Below, one piece after another: positions 28,781-37,055 of a stretch of 64,000 nucleotides of DNA. The DNA is from Kiloniella laminariae (GTDB lineage: Bacteria; Pseudomonadota; Alphaproteobacteria; Kiloniellales; Kiloniellaceae). How positions within the stretch are numbered: the stretch's first letter is position 1; every line of letters begins with the position of its first letter. The position numbers and the translations under genes are program-made. The stretch spans positions 124,001 to 188,000 of the forward strand of contig NZ_JAPWGY010000006.1 of assembly GCF_027214005.1 (NCBI RefSeq), in the 5' to 3' direction. The notes under the pieces are model-generated. The model searched no databases, was not told the DNA's origin, and saw only the letters and a list, made by a program, of their open reading frames with translations.

Positions 28781-29629
28781 ATGACTGCGCCAGAATCACT
28801 GAGAAAGCGGGAGTTCCCCTTTACTGATAAGGACTTCAAAACCTTGACAAGCATGGTTTACCAACAAACAGGCATCGTCCTGAAAGAGAGCAAAAAAGAT
28901 ATGGTCTATGCACGTCTTGCCCGGCGGTTACGGAGCTTGGGACTCAGCTCGTTCAGGGAATATCTCGACCTGCTGGAAGGAAATCAGGGGAATACCGAAA
29001 TCGGGATGCTGATTAATGCCATCACGACAAATCTAACCAAATTTTTCCGTGAAGCCCATCATTTCAGGCACCTATACCAGGCCTGCCTTGCCATAACATC
29101 CGACCAACTCGCCAGAGGTCTTCCGAAACGATTGAGGATCTGGTCAGCAGGATGTTCATCCGGGGAAGAACCTTATTCTATTGCCATCATCATGAATGAA
29201 TTGATGAAGAAGACTGGTCCCGTCGATGTCAGGATTTTGGCAACAGATCTGGATACCAGAATGCTGCAAACCGGTATGGAGGGAGAATACAGCCACAAAG
29301 CAATCGAAGACATGCCGCGTCCGTTCCGCAGTCGTTATACAAGAGAACACGCACCAGGCTATTGCACGATGAATCAGGAGTTACGAAAACTGATCACCTT
29401 CAAGCAGCTAAATCTTATGGCTCCCTGGCCGATGAAGGGTCCCTTTGATGCAATCTTTTGCCGTAACGTAATGATTTATTTTGATCATGACACCAAGCTC
29501 AGCTTAACCGGACGTTTCTCCGAGAAACTCGGGCCCGGCAAATGGTTGTACATCGGTCATTCAGAAAGTCTCTCGGATAACCGCACTGATCTAGTTTTGA
29601 TCGGGCAAACCATACATCAACGGGTATAG
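28781..29629 (+). CDS. cheR: Chemoreceptor glutamate methyltransferase CheR
   Basis: 282 residues. An N-terminal helical domain (about 15-85; GIVLKESKKDMVYARLARRLR) binds receptors. A SAM-dependent methyltransferase domain follows, with the motif IWSAGCSSGEEPYSIA, the DLD acidic loop in ILATDLDTRML and FDAIFCRNVMIYF. The beta-subdomain region is present, consistent with binding the DWSEF receptor tail of the preceding gene product. The downstream cheD starts 3 bp after its stop. Confidence 0.94.
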   Translation: MTAPESLRKREFPFTDKDFKTLTSMVYQQTGIVLKESKKDMVYARLARRLRSLGLSSFREYLDLLEGNQGNTEIGMLINAITTNLTKFFREAHHFRHLYQACLAITSDQLARGLPKRLRIWSAGCSSGEEPYSIAIIMNELMKKTGPVDVRILATDLDTRMLQTGMEGEYSHKAIEDMPRPFRSRYTREHAPGYCTMNQELRKLITFKQLNLMAPWPMKGPFDAIFCRNVMIYFDHDTKLSLTGRFSEKLGPGKWLYIGHSESLSDNRTDLVLIGQTIHQRV

Positions 29630-29631
29630 AG

Positions 29632-30300
29632 ATGGCCGTACTTCCATCATCAAAAAACCAGCAGGGCAAGGTCGATCACTACTTCTCCGATGACACCGAC
29701 CTGCAACACCCGCATGTCGGCGAACCGAAACGTTTTTTTGATCCAAAATTCAAGCACTTCGCTGTCAAGATCATGCCAGGGACCCATTACGTCACAGCCC
29801 GCAGAGATGAAATGTTAATCACAACCCTTGGCTCCTGTGTCAGTGCCTGCATCCGTGACACAGCTTTGGGAGTAGGAGGCATGAACCACTTCATGTTGCC
29901 AGAAAGCGAGACAGGTCAATGGAGCGGCGCAAATGCCGCCATGCGTTACGGTAACCACGCCATGGAAACACTCCTGAACGACGTATTGTCGATGGGTGGA
30001 GCTAAAAACCGGCTGGAAATAAAGCTTTTTGGCGGTGGTCATGTACTCGACACCACGAACGAGGTTGGGCAAAAAAACATCAAGTTTGTCTTGAAATATC
30101 TTAAGAACGAGCATCTCGCCACTCTTGCCGAGCATCTGGGCGGTGAACAGGCACGGAAGATCGTCTATTTCCCCCGGACCGGCATTGTGAAGATGAAACT
30201 CCTTGATCGCACTTCAAATGCACAGGTGCAAACTGAAGAAAAAGAATTGCTGACCACCCTGAACAGGCAATCGATCGAAGGCAGCATAGAACTCTTTTAA
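29632..30300 (+). CDS. cheD: Chemoreceptor glutamine deamidase CheD
   Basis: 222 residues, longer than minimal CheD (about 160-180) because of a ~45-residue N-terminal extension. The Cys-His-Thr active site lies in TTLGSCVSACIRD and GGMNHFMLPES. CheD deamidates receptor Gln residues and in some species binds CheC. It ends EGSIELF, closely similar to the tail of the MCP-like protein at 31443-32540 (see findings). It sits tightly between cheR and cheB. Confidence 0.93.
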   Translation: MAVLPSSKNQQGKVDHYFSDDTDLQHPHVGEPKRFFDPKFKHFAVKIMPGTHYVTARRDEMLITTLGSCVSACIRDTALGVGGMNHFMLPESETGQWSGANAAMRYGNHAMETLLNDVLSMGGAKNRLEIKLFGGGHVLDTTNEVGQKNIKFVLKYLKNEHLATLAEHLGGEQARKIVYFPRTGIVKMKLLDRTSNAQVQTEEKELLTTLNRQSIEGSIELF

Positions 30301-30312
30301 CAGGATGATGAC

Positions 30313-31380
30313 TTGAAACAGACCAAAGTATTGATTGTCGATGATTCAGCACTGATGCGCGAACTGTTACAGGCACTCCTGTCACGGGATCCTGGAATAG
30401 AGGTTGTCGGCACTGCCGCAGATCCTTTTCAGGCGCGCCAGATGATTAAAAAACTGCTCCCCGATGTCATCACACTCGACATTGAGATGCCGAAAATGGA
30501 TGGCCTGTCTTTTCTCGAAAAAATCATGACGTTACGCCCTATGCCGGTCGTCATGGTTTCTTCGCTTACCCAAAAAGGGGCAGAAGCGACCATCAGGGCC
30601 CTTGAACTCGGGGCGGTTGATTTTTTCTCCAAACCCAAACTCGGAATGCAAAAAGGAATAGAGGAACGCGCAGACGAACTGATCACAAAAGTAAAATCAG
30701 CCGCGGGGGCACGCGTAAAAGCCCTTCAAAAAAATGATCATGAATTGAACAGGCCCAACCTTCTTGCCTCTGTAAACTTCTCTACAACAGAAAAAATTAT
30801 TGCGATCGGGGCTTCTACCGGCGGCGTTGAAGCCTTGCGAGAGGTTATATGCCGACTTCCGGCCAACAGCCCGGCTGTACTGATTACCCAGCACATGCCA
30901 GAAAAATTTACCCAGACCTTTGCCGAGCGGCTGGATAAAGTCAGCGCTGTTTCTGTTAGTGAGGCACGACATGATGAAAGAGTTCTGCCTGGACATGTCT
31001 ATATCGCTCCCGGCAACAAACACCTCAAGTTAAAGCGTTCTGGTGCAAACTATATCTGCCAGTTGTCCGACACACCACCCGTGTCAGGACACCGCCCTTC
31101 AGTAGATGTACTTTTCAGCTCGACCTGCGAGGCCGCAGGCAAAAATGCTGTCGGGGTCATATTGACTGGTATGGGAAAAGACGGCGCAGCGGGCCTTTTG
31201 GAATTGCGCCAGGCCGGAGCAATAACCCTGGGCCAGGATGAAACATCCTGCGTTGTTTATGGCATGCCGCGGGCAGCTTTCGAAATTGGGGCAGTTGAAC
31301 AGCAACTTCCTCTTCGGCTCATTACAGAGGCCATGCTGAATGCCTGCGGCAGTATCCAGGACAGGCATATTCGAGTTTAA
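30313..31380 (+). CDS. cheB: Chemotaxis methylesterase/response regulator CheB
   Basis: 355 residues from a TTG start, with an AGGA 8 nt upstream. The receiver domain has D10/D11 and phosphoacceptor Asp56 (DVITLDIEMP). A linker precedes the methylesterase domain with catalytic Ser in GASTGGVEAL, His in ITQHMPEKF and Asp in GMGKDGAAGL. It removes methyl groups from receptor glutamates and opposes CheR. It belongs to the same operon as cheR and cheD. Confidence 0.95.
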   Translation: MKQTKVLIVDDSALMRELLQALLSRDPGIEVVGTAADPFQARQMIKKLLPDVITLDIEMPKMDGLSFLEKIMTLRPMPVVMVSSLTQKGAEATIRALELGAVDFFSKPKLGMQKGIEERADELITKVKSAAGARVKALQKNDHELNRPNLLASVNFSTTEKIIAIGASTGGVEALREVICRLPANSPAVLITQHMPEKFTQTFAERLDKVSAVSVSEARHDERVLPGHVYIAPGNKHLKLKRSGANYICQLSDTPPVSGHRPSVDVLFSSTCEAAGKNAVGVILTGMGKDGAAGLLELRQAGAITLGQDETSCVVYGMPRAAFEIGAVEQQLPLRLITEAMLNACGSIQDRHIRV

Positions 31381-31442
31381 CCGGCACGGGAAAGCAGACG
31401 AAACCAGATACAGAGCAGCTAGGGCCCCGCGGAGAAAAAACA

Positions 31443-32540
31443 ATGGCAATGACGGCAGAAGCACAATTCAATGACACCTCCGGACAGGAGGCTGAAGACA
31501 TGCACCAGCTTATAACACTCTGGGTCGGCCTGTCCGATGTGCAAAAAAGAACATTCCGCGCCCTGACAAAAGAGGTCGAAATTGCCTCGTCATTGGTGGA
31601 AACAAGTACAGATGATCTCTCGCAGAACTTTCAAGAGCTGGCAACATATTCCAGACAACAGGCAAAAGAGCTGAAAAACATCGTTGATACTGCCGGCAAC
31701 GTCCTTGTCGACGGGGTCAATGTACCACTGCCAGAAGTATTAACCACACTGGAGAACAGTCTATCGGGCGTTGTCGAGCAGATTTTACGGATCTCCAAGC
31801 ACGGTATGAGTATGACCTACGCCCTTGAGGATCTCCTTCTCTATGTCGAGAAAGTACAGACCCGAGTGGATGACATCGAAAAGGTCAACAAGCAGACCAA
31901 TCTTCTTGCCCTCAACGCCAAAATCGAGGCTATGCGAGCCGGTTCCGCCGGTGCAGGCTTTTCAGTTGTTGCAGACGGCGTGCGCGAATTGTCCCAATCC
32001 GTCAAAGACCTTTCAAAAAAAATCCGGGAAGAGATTTCAAACGTTTCCAAGAGTCTCGCAGAAACCAGGATAACTCTTGAAAACGTGACATCGATCGACA
32101 TGTCGGAAAACATTCTGGCCAAAGATAAGATCGACAAAATCATGAACAGCATGCTTGAACGGAACAAAGAGTTCAGTGCCACAATATCCCAATCCGCCGG
32201 AAGCTCTGATGCCATCACTAAAAAAATCTCTGAGATGATCAAAGGGATGCAGTTTCAAGACCGTACCAGCCAAAGATTGGCCCATATTCTTGATGCCTTT
32301 CAGGTCATGATACAGGCCAATGACGATATGATCAGACGAACAGAAGAAGCCTTGGGCGAGGATATCACGCCGGAGCTTGACCGTGAATGGCTGGACACCC
32401 TGATCAATGGCTTCAACCTCAGCGAGATGCGTGAGAGATTTATCATGCACGCACTGTATGATGAAGATACCGAAAGCACAAAAGACAGCCCAGAAAGTGA
32501 TGAAGTATCTGCTGACGATGACGATATAGAACTATTTTAA
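31443..32540 (+). CDS. Cytoplasmic MCP-like coiled-coil protein with CheZ-type D-x3-Q motif
   Basis: 365 residues without membrane helices. Residues 140-205 carry a degenerate MCP hairpin tip ([21 protein letters not shown]). Residues 271-277 read FQDRTSQ, which keeps the Asp and Gln of the E. coli CheZ active motif FQDLTGQ (here D273 and Q277). The C-terminus is an acidic tail ending DDDDIELF, reminiscent of the acidic-hydrophobic CheY-binding tail of CheZ. GGAG lies 8 nt before the ATG. I infer a CheY-P phosphatase (CheZ-like) or a soluble array protein with such activity. No other cheZ, cheC or cheX phosphatase is in the operon, which supports this. Confidence 0.72.
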   Translation: MAMTAEAQFNDTSGQEAEDMHQLITLWVGLSDVQKRTFRALTKEVEIASSLVETSTDDLSQNFQELATYSRQQAKELKNIVDTAGNVLVDGVNVPLPEVLTTLENSLSGVVEQILRISKHGMSMTYALEDLLLYVEKVQTRVDDIEKVNKQTNLLALNAKIEAMRAGSAGAGFSVVADGVRELSQSVKDLSKKIREEISNVSKSLAETRITLENVTSIDMSENILAKDKIDKIMNSMLERNKEFSATISQSAGSSDAITKKISEMIKGMQFQDRTSQRLAHILDAFQVMIQANDDMIRRTEEALGEDITPELDREWLDTLINGFNLSEMRERFIMHALYDEDTESTKDSPESDEVSADDDDIELF

Positions 32541-32559
32541 AACCGGAGATCAAAACATC

Positions 32560-32868
32560 ATGGATTATTCTCTTCTACCCGACAAAAAGAATGTCAAGTG
32601 CATCATGAAAGGGGAATTTACCTTCAGCGATCATCCGACCTTCAGAAGCATGATCGACGAAGCCGTCAAAACAGGTGCCCACACCATTCAGGTTGACCTC
32701 GCCAACGTAGACTATGTTGATTCTGCGGGTCTGGGTATGTTTTTGGTCGCCCAGGAGAGGGCCCAGAGTGAAGACTGGACTCTCCGGATCAGCAATCCCA
32801 AAGAACGGGTAAAAACCATGTTCAAACTGGTAAAACTGGAGACACTTATTCAGGTAATTAATGAGTAA
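32560..32868 (+). CDS. STAS-domain anti-anti-sigma factor (SpoIIAA/RsbV-like)
   Basis: 102 residues, one STAS domain. The signature VDLANVDYVDSAGLGMFLVAQ is canonical, with Ser55 as the phosphorylation site. It lies directly before a REC-PP2C phosphatase gene and faces a REC-HATPase gene. Family role: bound and phosphorylated by an RsbW-like kinase, reactivated by an RsbU-like phosphatase, to release a sigma factor or other target. The ultimate target is not visible here. Confidence 0.9.
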   Translation: MDYSLLPDKKNVKCIMKGEFTFSDHPTFRSMIDEAVKTGAHTIQVDLANVDYVDSAGLGMFLVAQERAQSEDWTLRISNPKERVKTMFKLVKLETLIQVINE

Positions 32869-32937
32869 AACTGCCCAGGTCTGCCCGCAAAAAACCATTC
32901 GAGACATCCTCCAGATTTTTACCTAAGGACATAATCC

Positions 32938-34131
32938 TTGCATGTGAGTAGCGAAAAAGTTCCGCTAGAAGACATTCTCAACCGAAGAATTCTGGTTGTG
33001 GACGACGCAAAATCTCTTTGCGTTCTAATCTACTCAATTTTAAAAAAAGCGGGATTCACCAATATAATCATGGCCGAAAATGGCATGGAAGCGATGTCAA
33101 CAATCGCGGCCACTCCCCCAGATCTGATCATTCTCGATCTGATGATGCCCATTATGGATGGCATGGAAGTCTGCAGACTGGCACGCCAGATTGAAGATAC
33201 GGCCTCAATACCCATTATTATTCAGACCGCAATGGATAATCAGGGAGAACGCCTCAAGGCCTTTGCTGTCGGGGCAAGCGACCTGATTACCAAGCCCGTC
33301 TATCCCCAGGAGCTCGTTGCCCGGACAAAGTTACATCTCCAGAACCTTGTCCTCGCCGAAAAACAGGAACGATATCTCAACCGTGTCGCCGATGAACTGG
33401 CCATGGCAAAAGATGTTCAGCAAAACTTGCTGCCCTCGTCCCAGTTTCTGGCAGACATCAAATCCCGTTTTCAAGTCAACATAGCCTCTGTTTGCGAACC
33501 TTCCTCCGAACTCGGTGGGGACTTCTGGCGGGCAGAACCTCTAAAAAACGGTTCTTTGGGATTTTATATCGCCGATTTCTCCGGCCACGGTGTTGTCTCT
33601 GCCCTCAATACTGTCCGTTTGCATACTCTCATGTATAACATTGATCATGATTGGGATAATCCCTGTGCCATCCTCGAACAGATCAATCTGGATCTATGCA
33701 GAATTCTTCCCACTGGCCAGTTTGCCACAATGATGATCGGCATCATTTCACGCGAAGAAAATACCCTTTATTATGCAGCAGCCGCATCTCCACAGCCGAT
33801 TTATGGAAAATGGGCCGACCCGGATAGCATCGAATACCTCGACACCTCTGGCCTCCCTCTCGGGATAAGCGAGAAAGCAAGCTATGAAACAAGAAAAATC
33901 GCTTTTTCTAAAGACAATTTCCTCTTTTGCTATAGCGATGCCTTAACCGAAACCCAGATGAAAGATGGCAAATACCTTGAAGGTGATCTCCTGCTGGAAA
34001 AGGTCAGAAGTTTGTCGTCCGCTTCAGAAAACAAACACCTTCTGGATCAGGTCATGAAAGATTTTTATGAAAATAAAGGACACCTTCTCAAGGATGACCT
34101 TACCGCTGTTAGTTTTGACTATCTCGACTAA
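32938..34131 (+). CDS. Response regulator with PP2C (RsbU/SpoIIE-type) phosphatase output
   Basis: 397 residues. The TTG at 32938 is preceded by AAGGA at a better distance than the GTG at 32944. The receiver (about 17-130) has D22/D23, phosphoacceptor Asp67 (DLIILDLMMP) and Lys in ITKPVYP. A short helical linker contains AKDVQQNLLPSS, typical of RsbU-type proteins. The PP2C domain (about 185-395) has metal-binding Asp in ELGGDFW and DFSGHG. Expected to dephosphorylate the STAS protein encoded just upstream when phosphorylated, possibly by CheA. Confidence 0.92.
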   Translation: MHVSSEKVPLEDILNRRILVVDDAKSLCVLIYSILKKAGFTNIIMAENGMEAMSTIAATPPDLIILDLMMPIMDGMEVCRLARQIEDTASIPIIIQTAMDNQGERLKAFAVGASDLITKPVYPQELVARTKLHLQNLVLAEKQERYLNRVADELAMAKDVQQNLLPSSQFLADIKSRFQVNIASVCEPSSELGGDFWRAEPLKNGSLGFYIADFSGHGVVSALNTVRLHTLMYNIDHDWDNPCAILEQINLDLCRILPTGQFATMMIGIISREENTLYYAAAASPQPIYGKWADPDSIEYLDTSGLPLGISEKASYETRKIAFSKDNFLFCYSDALTETQMKDGKYLEGDLLLEKVRSLSSASENKHLLDQVMKDFYENKGHLLKDDLTAVSFDYLD

Positions 34132-34225
34132 AAATGTCTTTTCGATTTTGCGTCTCTGACCAGAAGAAAGAGCAAACGAAAACCCACGGCTTTCACCAAA
34201 ACATTCTCTAAAACATTCAAGCGCA

Positions 34226-35119
34226 TCAGATCTCCATTCTGGCTGTGACCTGGTTACCCTTTTCATTATAATCAAGTTCTGAAAAAGCCATCATTGAGGC
34301 AAAAGCTATGCCCCGCCCATGTGACTCTGCAAGTCGTTCGTCATCAAGGGACAGGTACTTGCGCCAATCGAAACCTGCTCCTTCATCCGTAACGATGAAT
34401 ATAACTTCTTTTTCACGACGCTCGAATGACAATGTAACCAGTCTGTCTTTGTAAGGTGCGGTTGCCAGACGCTTTTCAATTTCCTCGGGTAAATTACCCT
34501 TTCTGAGAAGCTCGGTTTTTAAAGCATACCCGATCTCGAGATTGCCATGTTCAATGGCATTTTGCAGAAGTTCGCTTAACCCAATAACCACCCTTTCGGC
34601 CGAAGGACTGGCAATCGCCAGCATGGTCGTTAAATTTCTGGCCTGTTCTGGGCTGCGAAACTCAAAGGTACCAGATGTGATCAGTCCGATAGCTGAAGAG
34701 CGCCGCTCCAGTTGCAACAGCAAGTCCCTTACATTGCTGTATTGTTCAAGCCCCGCCATAACAGCAGAACAGAGATTCTGGGGAACCAGAGGCTTATAAA
34801 TAATATGGAAGCAGCTTCCTAGAAGCCGTTCAAAGGCTGGTTTTCGTTTCCCCTGCCGGGACATCACGATTATTGGAATTTTTTGTTTGAGCTTTTCATT
34901 ACCACCACCTGACAGGGATGAGGCCATCAGGGTTTCTCGATCAAAATCATCAGAGACGAGGATCAGACTGACAGGAGATGTCTCGGCCAGGGAATCAAAA
35001 ATAACTTCATCAGGACATTCAGCTGTGACCACCTGCAGATTTTTTTCACCGAGTATTTGTGAAACATCACAATGCGTCTTTTCATCATGATCCAGAAGCA
35101 ATATTCGCTGTGATCCCAC
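34226..35119 (-). CDS. Degenerate receiver fused to RsbW-like HATPase (anti-sigma/serine kinase)
   Basis: 297 residues from a GTG start. Residues 1-125 look like a receiver: acidic cluster DHDE at 10-13, Lys109 in IIYKPL. The usual phosphoacceptor position is Ser56 (LILVSDDFD) with Asp57 next to it, so phosphorylation may be lost or shifted. Residues 150-297 form a HATPase_c_2 domain (N box LSELLQNAIEHGN, G1 VTDEGAGFDW, G2 SHGRGIAFA). Convergent with the REC-PP2C gene, it completes a kinase-phosphatase-STAS switch. Serine-kinase activity on the STAS protein is inferred from the family. Confidence 0.85.
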   Translation of the reverse strand: MGSQRILLLDHDEKTHCDVSQILGEKNLQVVTAECPDEVIFDSLAETSPVSLILVSDDFDRETLMASSLSGGGNEKLKQKIPIIVMSRQGKRKPAFERLLGSCFHIIYKPLVPQNLCSAVMAGLEQYSNVRDLLLQLERRSSAIGLITSGTFEFRSPEQARNLTTMLAIASPSAERVVIGLSELLQNAIEHGNLEIGYALKTELLRKGNLPEEIEKRLATAPYKDRLVTLSFERREKEVIFIVTDEGAGFDWRKYLSLDDERLAESHGRGIAFASMMAFSELDYNEKGNQVTARMEI

Positions 35120-35294
35120 GTTCCCATATTCTCCATATGTTCAACTTAAGCAGCCTGCCGATGATCTTTGGTACGAAACAATAAGCCTTCGGAAATTCTA
35201 GATTTATTTTCTAAAGAAATTCTGAATGAATACCACTCAAAATTGTTATCGTTGTCACACATTCCTTTACTAAAAACCTTATCACATTCTTGAT

Positions 35295-35338
35295 AAAACA
35301 GTTACAGGCATCTCACCTGAGACGCCTGTAACTGTTTT
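35295..35338. terminator. Long hairpin terminator downstream of betC
   Basis: AAAACAGTTACAGGC and GCCTGTAACTGTTTT are perfect 15-bp arms. The inner part (TCTCA...TGAGA) can extend the stem. T-runs occur on both strands. It lies 25 bp beyond the betC stop on the minus strand. The flanking 35120-35294 region is AT-rich with no gene. Confidence 0.85.
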
Positions 35339-35362
35339 CACTATCGCACTTAACCCTGTATT

Positions 35363-36880
35363 TTACTCGCCTCTTGGATATCTGGCATTCTCTTCAAGCG
35401 TATTGAGATCCATATGGTTACGCATATACTTTTCTGAAGCCTTTTGCAGAGGCTGAAAATCCCAGGGGAAATAGCCTCCATTTCGCAAAGCCTCATACAC
35501 AACCCATCGTCGTGCCTGACTTTCCCGGACCTGAGAATCAAACAACGCCATATCCCAACGGGACTTAACCTTCAGCATAAAGCTGTCAACCAGCTCTTTC
35601 CATTGCGGAAGACCGGCAAGATTACTCTGTTCTCCAGGGTCACTTTCCAAATCAAACAGCTGGGGAGGATCAAGTTCACAATGATTAAACTTATACCTTC
35701 CTTCTCGAATAGAGACCATTGGCGCATAAGACCCTTCAGCCGCATATTCCATATAAACCGGACTGGCTCGCTCTTCCCCCCTGCCCAAAGGCAGCAGAGA
35801 TTCACCATCTGTCCAGGGCAGAACTTCTGAAAGATCCACGCCTGCAAGCGCCGCAAGTGTCGGGGTGATGTCCAGATTGGAAACGGGCGTATCAACCAGT
35901 CTTGGTGTAATCCCCGGGCCTGAAATCATCAGGGGCACCCGGCTGGATCCTTCATAGAAGTTCATTTTGAACCACAGGCCACGTTCACCAAGCATGTCGC
36001 CATGGTCCGAGCAGAAAACAACAATCGTGTTGTCGCGCATTCTGCATCGTTCCAGCACATCAAGCAACTGTCCTACCTTTTCGTCCAGATAGGAGATATT
36101 GGCAAAATAGGCCTGACGGGATCGCCTGATATTTTCATCTGCAATATCAAATTTTCTGTAATCATTGGCGTTGTATAGCCGCTGCGAATGCGGATCCTGA
36201 TCCTCATAGGCAATATGAGGGATCACAGGAGAGAGATATTCACAATCTTCATAAAGATCCCAGAATTTACGTCTGGCGACGTAAGGATCATGGGGATGGG
36301 TAAAACTGGCCGTCAGACACCAGGGGCGATCATCCTGATTTCGGGCCAGTTGATAGAGCTTCTGCTGAGCGTGATAAGCCACCTCATCATCATATTCCAT
36401 CTGATTGGAGATCTCGGCAACGCCAGCTCCGGTTACAGAACCCAGATTGTGATACCACCAGTCGATACGTTCGCCCGGTTTGCGATAATCTGGCGTCCAG
36501 CCAAAATCTGCCGGATAAATGTCTGTTGTCAGACGATCTTCAAATCCGTGCAATTGATCCGGCCCGACAAAATGCATCTTGCCACTCAGACAGGTGTAAT
36601 ACCCCGCTCGCCGGAGGTGGTGCGCATAGGTCGGGATATCAGACGCATATTCGGCTGCGTTGTCATATACGCGGGTCCGGGAAGGCAACTGTCCGGACAT
36701 AAAGGATGCGCGACCTGGGGCACAGAGAGGACTGGCCGTATAATTGTTTTTAAAACGCAGTGATTGTTCTGCCAGAGCACGCAAATGCGGCGTATGCAGG
36801 AAATCAGCCGGACCATCTGGAAAGAAAGTACCATTCAGCTGGTCAACCATGATAATCAGAATATTGGGTTTGCTACTCAT
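35363..36880 (-). CDS. betC: Choline-sulfatase BetC
   Basis: 505 residues, alkaline phosphatase/sulfatase fold. The N-terminal metal site is IIMVDQLN. The sulfatase signature is SPLCAPGRASFMSGQ, where Cys53 is the residue converted to formylglycine (C-x-P-x-R). SDHGDMLGERGLW holds further metal ligands. The C-terminal block with FPWDFQPLQKASEKYMRNHMDL is characteristic of choline sulfatases. It lacks a signal peptide, so it acts in the cytoplasm on choline-O-sulfate to give choline and sulfate. A LysR gene diverges from it, as in known choline-sulfate loci; no choline transporter or betAB lies alongside. Confidence 0.94.
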   Translation of the reverse strand: MSSKPNILIIMVDQLNGTFFPDGPADFLHTPHLRALAEQSLRFKNNYTASPLCAPGRASFMSGQLPSRTRVYDNAAEYASDIPTYAHHLRRAGYYTCLSGKMHFVGPDQLHGFEDRLTTDIYPADFGWTPDYRKPGERIDWWYHNLGSVTGAGVAEISNQMEYDDEVAYHAQQKLYQLARNQDDRPWCLTASFTHPHDPYVARRKFWDLYEDCEYLSPVIPHIAYEDQDPHSQRLYNANDYRKFDIADENIRRSRQAYFANISYLDEKVGQLLDVLERCRMRDNTIVVFCSDHGDMLGERGLWFKMNFYEGSSRVPLMISGPGITPRLVDTPVSNLDITPTLAALAGVDLSEVLPWTDGESLLPLGRGEERASPVYMEYAAEGSYAPMVSIREGRYKFNHCELDPPQLFDLESDPGEQSNLAGLPQWKELVDSFMLKVKSRWDMALFDSQVRESQARRWVVYEALRNGGYFPWDFQPLQKASEKYMRNHMDLNTLEENARYPRGE

Positions 36881-36940
36881 ACAATTTCCTCTCAGCCAGA
36901 TCGGCCCCGGTAGACATCTTCAGCGTATCATGTGGCGACA

Positions 36941-36956
36941 TTCTGGATAGCCAGAA
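36941..36956. promoter_or_regulatory. Inverted repeat TTCTGG-ATAG-CCAGAA in the betC/LysR intergenic region
   Basis: Perfect 6-bp arms with a 4-nt spacer, 60 bp upstream of the betC ATG. With the palindrome at 36991-37004 it is a candidate site for the divergent LysR regulator. Confidence 0.4.
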
Positions 36957-36990
36957 ACGACATAACTTCACGCTTCGATTGCCTTGCTTC

Positions 36991-37004
36991 ATAAAATATT
37001 TTAT
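36991..37004. promoter_or_regulatory. Palindrome ATAAAATATTTTAT between betC and LysR gene
   Basis: A perfect 14-bp palindrome flanked on both sides by CTTC. It is 52 bp upstream of the chosen LysR start. It could be a regulator site or a symmetric promoter element; AT-richness makes chance more likely than for GC-containing repeats. Confidence 0.4.
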
Positions 37005-37055
37005 CTTCAAAAAACTTACACCAAAGAGAAAACAGGCAACAGATCGATAATTTTC

